6,444 bases of DNA, from assembly GCA_905236195.1 (NCBI GenBank), contig CAJOOX010000126.1, forward strand, positions 1-6,444, read 5' to 3'. Shown here piece after piece: positions 1 through 4,689 of the stretch. The position numbers and the translations under genes were made by a program. Numbering within the stretch: the stretch's first letter is position 1; each line of letters begins with the position of its first letter. Source of the stretch: an uncultured Bacteroidales bacterium. Its GTDB lineage: Bacteria > Bacteroidota > Bacteroidia > Bacteroidales > UBA3663. The notes below the pieces were generated by a model. It was not told the origin of the DNA, searched no databases, and saw nothing but the letters and a program-made list of their open reading frames with translations.

Positions 1-174
1 CCTTTGAATGACCTGCTTGTCCTCCGCATCAACGTGGCTGCCAATGGCGTCCTTGGTGTTGCTGTACCCCAGCGCCGTTGCCACGTCCTTGCCGACCAGC
101 CACGGTTCGCCGTCAATCGTCACAGTACGAACCCTGCCGAACTGCTCGTTCTCGAATACCAGCATTTCGTTCAT
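1..174 (-). CDS. Phage antirepressor, Bro-N domain (N-terminal part only, runs off window)
   Basis: The 58 visible residues start MNEMLVFENEQFG and continue with the Bro-N pattern: a short beta strand, then DGEPWLVGKDVATALGYSN (residues 21-39), then a basic/acidic stretch ending HVDAEDKQVIQR at the window edge. In the BRO/phage antirepressor family the phrase W-x-V-G-K-D-V-A-x-A-L-G-Y is the hallmark of this N-terminal DNA-binding-type domain; a C-terminal KilAC or Ant domain usually follows but would lie outside the window. Antirepressors inactivate phage repressors or bind DNA to switch between lysogeny and lytic growth. The ATG at 174 is chosen because AAAGGAAGG lies 8 bases upstream; the Met at residue 4 is a less likely alternative. 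It is the last visible gene after mazEF and the tRNA. The family call is firm; the specific role is inferred. Confidence 0.85.
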   Translation of the reverse strand, partial: MNEMLVFENEQFGRVRTVTIDGEPWLVGKDVATALGYSNTKDAIGSHVDAEDKQVIQR

Positions 175-209
175 AGCTTGAACCTTCCTTTCCTAACTTG
201 CCATTTCAA

Positions 210-238
210 ATTATGGAAAAGCAGGGGAGCGGAGTGAA
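210..238 (-). promoter_or_regulatory. Weak candidate promoter for the antirepressor gene
   Basis: On the minus strand TTCACT (233-238) and CATAAT (210-215) are separated by 17 bases, giving 4/6 and 5/6 matches to the sigma-70 hexamers. It would place a start site just before the antirepressor ribosome binding site. The -35 box lies inside the folded element at 217-281, so the gene may instead be read by transcription through the tRNA. Confidence 0.25.
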
Positions 239-281
239 AGGAGCAAAGTCTCCGCTTTTCGTGCTGCAATCACGCCCCTGC
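217..281 (-). terminator. Three-way-junction RNA fold ending in UUUU, downstream of the tRNA
   Basis: Directly after the tRNA CCA end, the minus-strand RNA can form an outer 7-bp stem (GCAGGGG at 275-281 with CCCCTGC at 221-227). This encloses two hairpins: CGTG/CACG (271-274 with 260-263, 7-base loop) and AGCGGAG/CTCCGCT (250-256 with 228-234, 15-base loop). The helices abut with no unpaired base on either side of the outer stem and only AAA between the inner two. A run of four U follows (217-220). This could be a branched rho-independent terminator for the tRNA transcript or a small structured RNA. The loop of the second hairpin carries CTCCTTTC, which can pair with most of the downstream ribosome binding site. 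The pairing is seen in the sequence; the function is inferred. Confidence 0.45.
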
Positions 282-282
282 A

Positions 283-358
283 TGGAGCTGGCAGACGGAC
301 TCGAACCGCCGACCTGCCGCTTACAAGGCGGCTGCTCTACCAACTGAGCTATGCCAGC
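283..358 (-). tRNA. tRNA-Thr (anticodon UGU)
   Basis: A complete 76-base cloverleaf reads on the minus strand. The acceptor stem is GCTGGCA/TGCCAGC (352-358 with 287-293). The D arm has TAGCTCAGTTGGTAGAGCA. The anticodon stem is GCCGC/GCGGC (328-332 with 316-320), with the 7-base loop CTTGTAA and anticodon TGT at 323-325. The T arm is GGCGG/CCGTC with loop TTCGAGT and one G-U pair. CCA is encoded (283-285). The discriminator base is U (286), whereas E. coli tRNA-Thr has A. The UGU anticodon reads mainly the threonine codon ACA. It sits between mazF and the antirepressor on the same strand, so it is probably a phage-borne tRNA processed from a longer transcript. No convincing separate promoter was seen. 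Confidence 0.95.
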
Positions 359-364
359 ATATAT

Positions 365-394
365 GAAAAGAGCAGGCGGAAAACCGTCTACTCT
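365..394 (-). terminator. Terminator-like hairpin between mazF and the tRNA
   Basis: The minus-strand RNA forms AGAGTAGACGG (384-394), loop TTTT (380-383), CCGCCTGCTCT (369-379). This is an 11-step stem with one G-U pair and one A-C mismatch, followed by a short U run (366-369) then C. It fits a modest rho-independent terminator ending the mazEF message. It lies only about six bases before the mature tRNA 5' end, so a tRNA made from upstream would depend on read-through; alternatively the hairpin is a leader element. Confidence 0.45.
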
Positions 395-420
395 GTGCTT
401 TGATTAGATTTTTACCGAAT

Positions 421-476
421 CACTGCTCCGGCTGTTACAGTCCGGGGATTACCTCTTTGATTCCTTTCACGCAGTG
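421..476 (-). repeat. Nested inverted repeats in the mazF 3' region
   Basis: The segment between the mazF stop and the tRNA leader is bounded by CACTGC (minus strand 471-476) and its inverse GCAGTG (421-426). It contains an imperfect palindrome at 428-445 (CCGG, bulged A, CTGT, A, ACAG, CCGG on the minus strand). There is no U run after it, so it is not a standard terminator. It also holds an in-frame 11-codon tail after the mazF stop, described in the findings. Confidence 0.4.
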
Positions 477-815
477 TTAATCCAGAAGCGCTTTCAGAAT
501 TCCCTTTACTCTGTCCAGTACCTCCGGTGACACCCTGTCTTTGTAAACGGCATTCCTTGCCCGAAGATCGAACACCTTGCTCTGCTCACACAGCACAAAG
601 CCTGTTGTATTCTCACTGGCGGAATCCAGAGGCACATGGAGCGGGAAACCATTATCCGTATTGCTGATTGCGCAGACCTGAGCCATCATGGGAATCATCT
701 CCAGAGCGTCATTCCCCCAGACAACAAGAGCGGGTCGCCGCCCTCTCTGTTCGTGTCCGGTCTGCGGGTTGAAGTCAACCCAGATAATGTCTCCAGATTT
801 TGGCTGATAGGCCAT
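477..815 (-). CDS. mazF: MazF-type endoribonuclease toxin
   Basis: MazF toxins are small cytoplasmic sequence-specific mRNA interferases, neutralised by MazE. The 112-residue protein follows the family end to end. It has GDIIWVDFNPQTGHEQRGRRPALVV near the N terminus, the ISNTDNGFPLHV segment, and the closing SPEVLDRVKGILKAL helix. Numbered from the GTG start, E23 and R28 match E24 and R29 of E. coli MazF, and S52 lies where E. coli has the catalytic-site T52, so a hydroxyl is kept. All main parts are present and the length is normal, so it looks intact. The ATG at 815 overlaps the mazE TGA by one base, with AAAGGAG 8 bases upstream. A GTG at 818 gives a GTGA overlap and one extra residue and is equally possible. 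Co-translation with mazE is expected. Confidence 0.93.
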   Translation of the reverse strand: MAYQPKSGDIIWVDFNPQTGHEQRGRRPALVVWGNDALEMIPMMAQVCAISNTDNGFPLHVPLDSASENTTGFVLCEQSKVFDLRARNAVYKDRVSPEVLDRVKGILKALLD

Positions 816-1072
816 CACAACAACTCCTTTCCAATGCCATCATCCGCTTCCATCTCTACAGGTTCATATCCTCCGGAGTATCCGGTAAACAGTTCCCGAA
901 TAGAGGGATAAGCCGTATGCACAGTCCGCTTCCTGACCAGCAGTTCCTGGTGATTCAGGATTTCTAACGTAATTGCGTCTCCAGCTTTGAGCGAAAGTGC
1001 TTCCATCATAAGATGCGGCAGCCGAATCGCGTTGCTGTTTCCGAGAGAGAATACCTTGCTTGCGATTTCCAA
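815..1072 (-). CDS. mazE: MazE-type antitoxin (AbrB/MazE fold)
   Basis: MazE antitoxins bind operator DNA through a swapped-hairpin N-terminal domain and wrap the toxin with a disordered acidic C terminus. Here the N terminus reads EIASKVFSLGNSNAIRLPHLM, matching the family pattern K-x-G-N-S-x-A-I-R-L-P. A SLKAGDAITLEI strand pair follows, then an acidic tail (GGYEPVEMEADDG). I place the start at TTG 1072 because GGGGGTG, close to GGAGGTG, lies six bases upstream and the N terminus then matches MazE length (85 residues). The frame is open to another TTG at 1087, but that would start inside the upstream palindrome and has no better ribosome site. The gene shares a one- to four-base overlap with mazF. 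Its promoter overlaps a perfect palindrome, as expected for MazE/MazEF autoregulation. Confidence 0.88.
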   Translation of the reverse strand: MEIASKVFSLGNSNAIRLPHLMMEALSLKAGDAITLEILNHQELLVRKRTVHTAYPSIRELFTGYSGGYEPVEMEADDGIGKELL

Positions 1073-1078
1073 TACAAA

Positions 1079-1085
1079 CACCCCC
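1079..1085 (-). promoter_or_regulatory. Ribosome binding site deciding the mazE start
   Basis: GGGGGTG on the minus strand lies six bases before the TTG at 1072 and has one mismatch to GGAGGTG. It directly abuts the palindrome at 1086-1116. A transcript initiated at the promoter at 1102-1130 would carry it on a leader of about 20 bases. Confidence 0.5.
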
Positions 1086-1116
1086 AAAAGCGGATATACA
1101 TAGTATATCCGCTTTT
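1086..1116. repeat. Perfect palindrome (14-bp arms) overlapping the mazEF -10 box; likely operator
   Basis: AAAAGCGGATATAC (minus strand 1103-1116) and GTATATCCGCTTTT (1086-1099) flank a three-base centre at 1100-1102. The -10 hexamer TATACT lies across the centre of the palindrome. A protein bound here would block RNA polymerase, so this is the natural candidate for the MazE or MazEF operator. In read-through RNA from the large terminase gene the whole element would form a hairpin with A and U tracts on its two sides, so it may also act as a bidirectional terminator or insulator. The symmetry is seen; both roles are inferred. Confidence 0.8.
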
Positions 1117-1130
1117 TCCTGTAATGTCAA
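1102..1130 (-). promoter_or_regulatory. Strong sigma-70-type promoter of mazEF
   Basis: TTGACA (1125-1130) and TATACT (1102-1107) are separated by exactly 17 bases on the minus strand; the -35 is a perfect match and the -10 is 5/6. The box lies 32 bases past the large terminase stop, giving mazEF its own transcription start near 1095, independent of late phage transcription. Confidence 0.85.
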
Positions 1131-1161
1131 CAGGAAAATCTGGCGGTATTGCCTTCCTACG

Positions 1162-2565
1162 TCACGAAATCAAGCTGTCGATGTTAAAGGCCATGCCGAG
1201 TGTCAGCTCATTAAACGCGGATGAACTGGCATCGACCATATCCTTCCATCTGGAATCCGGGAAAGATTCAAGCTGATTGAAGTACATATCGTTCCATTCC
1301 CCAACCATGACATCGAATTGGCCGTGCTGCCACTGAGCGGCCATCGGTTCCGCTCTGGTGGCCTTGTCACCGGATTCTGTCACAATCTTGACATCGAATC
1401 CGGCCAGCATGGAGAGGTAGGACTGTGCCTGTTCTTTTCCCGCCTGACCGGGGTCCTGCGGGAGGCGTTGCCGCACCCACGCATACTTGTTATGATCTAT
1501 CCGGGCGGTTTGCAGCACCAGTTTACGGACATCCCCTGCCCGGAGCTGCTGATTGATAACATCCAGAACCACAAAGCGGCCATTCTTTCGCCGTCCCATT
1601 AGAACACCAGCAGTAAAGGCCGCGCTCTCATTCTCAGTTTTGTCGGTTGCCGCCAAGTCCCACCCACGGCATACGGCCTCCAAATCGTCCGGGACGGCGG
1701 TAAGCATTGCGCCTATCTGTGTGCGCTGGAAGAACGTACCGGCAGAGGGTTTGATCTTCCAGTTGCCATACAGGAGACGTTCCCTTTCGACCAATGGCAT
1801 TGCTTTCAGACTGGCAAGATATTGAGGGTCATGCTTCATAAGCACCTTGTTGTCGTAGATGGTGGACATGATGAATGTCGCGGACTTCGGCTCTTGTCGT
1901 TCCTCTTTGGTGTTGAGATCAAATTTTTCCCAAAGTTCCTCCGGTGTGTCAGCCCAATGTAAAACTTCCTCGCGACGAATAAACCATCGAATGACGCCAC
2001 TACGCTCTTTGATAGGATAGCCGGTTTCCTGATTAATCCACCAAGCGATAAACTTTGCTACCCAACTATCAGCGTCCGGGTTGCAGGTAGCCCGGACGAA
2101 AGGTTTTACACCGCAGGTGGAACGGTTCCGAGAAAACATATAGAAAAACTGACGCTCTGTGAAATGCGTCAGTTCGTCAAATCCGATTCCACAGAGCTGT
2201 GAACCTTGCCAGGAAATCAATCCATCATCACGATCAATGTGTGCAAATGATACCTTCGATGTCAGAATACCGTTGCTGTCGGAGAATCTCCATTCGCTTC
2301 TGGATAAGGATGGATGCGCTCCAGGTATTTGAGCATATATGGAGCTTGCGGTATCCCATAGACCGCCTTGTGAAAATATCTGATTAAAACTTCTTCTAAA
2401 TATGGTGCAACCGAAACCAGGAACTTTAATATGCCTGAGCGGGACAAGCAGTAAGCCATAACTTTTTCCACCGCCAGCCGCGCCTCCATAAATCACCACA
2501 TCGGCACTCGATGCGAGAAACGACCATTGCGCTCCAGGCTGCGGTGTAATAATCGTTCTTCGCAT
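1162..2565 (-). CDS. terL: Phage terminase large subunit (ATPase plus nuclease)
   Basis: This 467-residue protein is the packaging motor that pumps phage DNA into proheads and cuts it. The N-terminal ATPase shows Walker A GAAGGGKS (28-35), Walker B LCGIGFDEL with D130/E131, and the coupling-type motif RATCNPD (157-163). The linker carries RERLLYGNW (260-268), typical of this terminase group. The C-terminal RNase H-like nuclease shows RGWDLAATD (D302, D307), then PQDPGQAGKEQ, the DKATRAEPMAAQW segment, and a final MVDASS motif whose aspartate is the expected last metal ligand. Many relatives have DDxVDA; here the first aspartate is K (KDMVDA). Length is normal and no frame break is seen. It follows the small subunit by 21 bp; the ATG at 2565 has only a weak ribosome site, suggesting coupled translation. 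The next gene is mazE rather than the portal gene often found here. Confidence 0.96.
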   Translation of the reverse strand: MRRTIITPQPGAQWSFLASSADVVIYGGAAGGGKSYGLLLVPLRHIKVPGFGCTIFRRSFNQIFSQGGLWDTASSIYAQIPGAHPSLSRSEWRFSDSNGILTSKVSFAHIDRDDGLISWQGSQLCGIGFDELTHFTERQFFYMFSRNRSTCGVKPFVRATCNPDADSWVAKFIAWWINQETGYPIKERSGVIRWFIRREEVLHWADTPEELWEKFDLNTKEERQEPKSATFIMSTIYDNKVLMKHDPQYLASLKAMPLVERERLLYGNWKIKPSAGTFFQRTQIGAMLTAVPDDLEAVCRGWDLAATDKTENESAAFTAGVLMGRRKNGRFVVLDVINQQLRAGDVRKLVLQTARIDHNKYAWVRQRLPQDPGQAGKEQAQSYLSMLAGFDVKIVTESGDKATRAEPMAAQWQHGQFDVMVGEWNDMYFNQLESFPDSRWKDMVDASSSAFNELTLGMAFNIDSLIS

Positions 2566-2586
2566 AGTGACCCATCTTTCGTACCC

Positions 2587-3114
2587 TCAGTTTTGCTGGC
2601 TCGTCGTCAGAGACTCGGCGTCACTTTCGGTAATTCCGACAGCACCAGGGGCGCCGCGCCCATCGTCTGGCAGAACAATCATCACTTCGTTTCTTGTAGC
2701 GACATCTACCCCCTCAGAGACAGGGATACCGGATTTATCCATGGCTCTGACTCGCGCTTCACTCTCCCTGTCTTTCCTGCGTTCAGCTTCGTCATAGCCA
2801 GCGACTTTCATGAGTATTTGATACGCTTCAAGGTCCCCGGTCATGGCCCTGGTAAAAATACGCGCCTGTAACGCCTCCATATTGGTAATCCCGTCTTTTT
2901 TCTTCGCTCCGATGTCCATTGTGTGATTAAGAAAATTCCCTGTAGCGGCAAGTCCAAGAATATACCGGACAGCTTCCCTCGCATCCCGCTTTTCTCTCCG
3001 TTTCCTGCCGGATTCAATGCCACCTCTTCGCCCATTCTTTACAGCTTCCTCGTGGTCTTGATTACTTGTAAATGGAGGGGCTAAGTTTGCGTCCTGCTTC
3101 GGATTTCGTGCCAA
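2587..3114 (-). CDS. terS: Putative phage terminase small subunit
   Basis: The small terminase recognises the packaging site on phage DNA and hands it to the large subunit. The 175-residue protein is polar and basic at the N terminus, with NGRRGGIESGRKRREKRDA (27-45), a glycine/basic motif common in small-terminase-like phage proteins. A helical segment REAVRYILGLAA follows, then NMEALQARIFTRAMTGDLEAYQILMKVAGYDE, the usual 'gene-dose' helix pair of these proteins. The C terminus is low-complexity and acidic. It lies directly upstream of the large subunit, which supports the call more than sequence alone. The start is TTG at 3114, chosen because AAGGTGAT, a good match to the anti-Shine-Dalgarno complement, ends three bases before it and no ATG fits. 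A rho-independent hairpin lies immediately upstream of this ribosome site. Confidence 0.8.
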   Translation of the reverse strand: MARNPKQDANLAPPFTSNQDHEEAVKNGRRGGIESGRKRREKRDAREAVRYILGLAATGNFLNHTMDIGAKKKDGITNMEALQARIFTRAMTGDLEAYQILMKVAGYDEAERRKDRESEARVRAMDKSGIPVSEGVDVATRNEVMIVLPDDGRGAPGAVGITESDAESLTTSQQN

Positions 3115-3130
3115 AATATCACCTTCTTAG

Positions 3131-3164
3131 AAAAACGGCCCCGGCAAATGCTGTCCGGAGCCGT
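3131..3164 (-). terminator. Rho-independent terminator/attenuator before the small terminase gene
   Basis: On the minus strand ACGGC-T-CCGG (3155-3164) pairs with CCGG-G-GCCGT (3135-3144) across a ten-base loop. This gives a ten-step GC-rich stem with a single U-G pair, followed by a run of U (3131-3135). It sits 42 bases past the stop of the RarA-like gene and ends about ten bases before the small-terminase ribosome site. No clear promoter was seen between it and the terminase start, so terminase expression probably depends on read-through or antitermination. Confidence 0.75.
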
Positions 3165-3206
3165 GTCATTCTGCCAAAACCGGGGGAACTTCACCCCAGT
3201 CATTTA

Positions 3207-3860
3207 TTACTCATAATGAGTCTTCCCTTTTGCAAAGGAAGGATACCTCCGTCTGTCCTTCTCGCACAGCCGTCCCTGTTTTTCCCGATGTTCCTTCCAC
3301 TGGCTCCAGTCCCCATCATCGAAGAGCGAAAACTGATGCGGCTCCAGCGCCTTTTCTTCGCTCTCAATCATATCAAGCGATGTCTTGCCGTTCCTCTTTC
3401 CCCTGATCGTGTGTTCATCATATACCCACTCAGGGATGCCGTCATCACCAAGTTCACACGCAGAGATGTCAACATGTTCGATCTTGGACGGGTCGATAGG
3501 GTTCTCACTGGACATGAAGTTCAGGGCAAAGTAACAGGCGTCCCGATTCTTCAACGCCATGCACAGCAGGACAATCGCCTTGGAAATGAAAATCTCGTCC
3601 CTCGGTTCGCCCCTTTTCTTCTTGGCGTTCAACAGGTCATCGGCTTCTTTCAGAGCCATGATTTCTTTAGTCATGATGCCGTAGCAGTCCTCAGCCGAGA
3701 TGACGAGCAGTCGCCTCCACAGATAGCTGTAATACGAGTAGTACAGCTCATTCGCGGCAAATCCCGCATGAGTGAAGTCGCCGCGCCTGATCGCCTTCTG
3801 CAGCATGGAGGACATGTCAAACATATTGTACCCGTTCGTCGTTCTATATTCGTAACCCAT
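3207..3860 (-). CDS. RarA/MgsA C-terminal-like phage protein (clamp-loader-related, no ATPase domain)
   Basis: The 217-residue protein resembles the C-terminal part of RarA/MgsA, a DNA-replication maintenance ATPase. The matching parts are SSMLQKAIRRGDFTHAGFAA (17-36) and YLWRRLLVISAEDCYG (46-61), corresponding to the family's L-Q-K-x-I-R-x-x-D and R-R-L-x-x-I-A-S-E-D patterns. No Walker A or B motif is present, so only the oligomerisation/helical region is carried. A WVYDEHTIRGKRNGKTS stretch (145-161) is followed by EPHQFSLFDD; QFSLF (176-180) resembles the bacterial sliding-clamp binding pentamer QLSLF. It may therefore bind the host or phage clamp. The ATG at 3860 has AAGGAAG eight bases upstream. 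The gene has its own promoter and operator-like palindrome and is closed by the terminator at 3131-3164. The fold assignment is fairly good; the role is unproven. Confidence 0.65.
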   Translation of the reverse strand: MGYEYRTTNGYNMFDMSSMLQKAIRRGDFTHAGFAANELYYSYYSYLWRRLLVISAEDCYGIMTKEIMALKEADDLLNAKKKRGEPRDEIFISKAIVLLCMALKNRDACYFALNFMSSENPIDPSKIEHVDISACELGDDGIPEWVYDEHTIRGKRNGKTSLDMIESEEKALEPHQFSLFDDGDWSQWKEHREKQGRLCEKDRRRYPSFAKGKTHYE

Positions 3861-3882
3861 TTTGCCATCTTCCTTCCATTTA

Positions 3883-3904
3883 AGAATGTTTTTAAGGACA
3901 TTCT
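3883..3904. repeat. Operator-like palindrome at the start site of the RarA-like gene
   Basis: AGAATGT (minus strand 3898-3904) and ACATTCT (3883-3889) are perfect 7-bp arms around an eight-base centre. The element begins one base after the -10 box, so it would cover the transcription start and early leader. This is the usual place for a repressor site. It could alternatively form a small hairpin in the 5' leader. Confidence 0.55.
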
Positions 3905-3905
3905 A

Positions 3906-3935
3906 ATTATACAACATGGGTTACTTTTTCGTCAA
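3906..3935 (-). promoter_or_regulatory. Strong sigma-70-type promoter of the RarA-like gene
   Basis: TTGACG (3930-3935) and a perfect TATAAT (3906-3911) are 18 bases apart on the minus strand, in the gap after the glycosyltransferase stop. It starts a second transcription unit that could also supply the terminase genes if the terminator at 3131-3164 is passed. Confidence 0.82.
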
Positions 3936-3969
3936 GATAAATATGTCAGAAAATCAAGTAAAGATATGT

Positions 3970-4689
3970 CTATCTCGATACGAGTATATAAGGAACGTTT
4001 TTCTTTGCATCGTACCTGAAATACTTTCCCCATCGAAGTTTCATCTGATCGATTGAACTTTCTATGCTGTTTCTGGAATACAAAGATCCACTGCTTCTTG
4101 TGATTTTATCTTTGTATGCCTCATCGCATAAGTATTTCGCATCGATACAAACCCGATTAAGCAACACCTCCTGTAATACATGATCAATATCGACATTTCT
4201 ATCGATCTGAGCATCCATCCGTGCCTTAATCTTATCCCTGTTGATAATCTTCCATGCACCGGGAATTCCAAGCCATGAAAACTCACTTGTATAATTGTAC
4301 GGAATTGAGTTAGGGGGGCCAAACGCCAGCCCAAGTTCAAGATCATAGATGATCTGTCCGAGCCTTTCAAACTCAGACTGTACAATTTCAGCGGATTTTA
4401 TTTTTTCGATCTTGTCAGTCCGGTATTTGAAAAAATCGATATCATCATCCACAATGGCAATTACATCTTCCGGAGCATGATCTACAAGATAGTTGAATAC
4501 TTTCGTATAGCTGTTTATCAGCTCATCGGTGAATGAAATTACATTCTCGAATCCATTCTCCAAATAGGCATTTTCTTGAGACTTCCTGACCACATGTTTG
4601 TAGTTCAAGAAATTCTTCGCAGTAATCGGTCCTCGCGAATACCTTGACGAACTGATGATGTAGACCTGAAATGTGAAATCAGCTCCCAT
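3970..4689 (-). CDS. TAGT-like phage glycosyltransferase (GT-A fold)
   Basis: I read this 239-residue protein as a GT-A-fold glycosyltransferase similar to the TET-associated glycosyltransferases of phages, which are predicted to add sugars to oxidised DNA bases. The N-terminal strand FQVYIISSSRYSRGPITAK (7-25) matches the start of that family. HVVRKSQENAYLENGFENVISF then looks like the second Rossmann strand and loop. VIAIVDDDIDFFKY (76-89) carries the DxD-type metal/nucleotide-sugar site (D81-D83). NVDIDHVLQEVLLNRV near the C terminus resembles the late acidic helix. There is no signal peptide or membrane segment. The start at 4689 is set by AGGGGTGA just upstream and makes an 11-bp overlap with the ATP-grasp gene, so translation is coupled. 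The frame is open 40 codons further upstream, but that part reads as antisense-like noise within the ATP-grasp gene. The gene looks more AT-rich than the terminase genes. Sugar and acceptor are unknown. Confidence 0.68.
   Translation of the reverse strand: MGADFTFQVYIISSSRYSRGPITAKNFLNYKHVVRKSQENAYLENGFENVISFTDELINSYTKVFNYLVDHAPEDVIAIVDDDIDFFKYRTDKIEKIKSAEIVQSEFERLGQIIYDLELGLAFGPPNSIPYNYTSEFSWLGIPGAWKIINRDKIKARMDAQIDRNVDIDHVLQEVLLNRVCIDAKYLCDEAYKDKITRSSGSLYSRNSIESSIDQMKLRWGKYFRYDAKKNVPYILVSR

Noticed and set aside
4..237. A plus-strand open frame at the left edge
   Set aside because: It is the complement of the Bro-N antirepressor, whose minus-strand reading gives a clear domain match.
283..358. 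tRNA gene as a phage attachment site
   Set aside because: No integrase gene and no repeated copy of the tRNA 3' end is visible in the window, and phage-type genes lie on both sides.
864..1130. A second minus-strand frame across mazE
   Set aside because: It runs through mazE in another frame, begins within the mazEF promoter and shows no domain; mazE explains the region.
3072..4019. A 315-codon open frame on the plus strand
   Set aside because: It lies antisense to the RarA-like gene and its promoter, has no recognisable domain and no convincing ribosome site, while the minus-strand gene matches a known fold. It is treated as a chance antisense frame.
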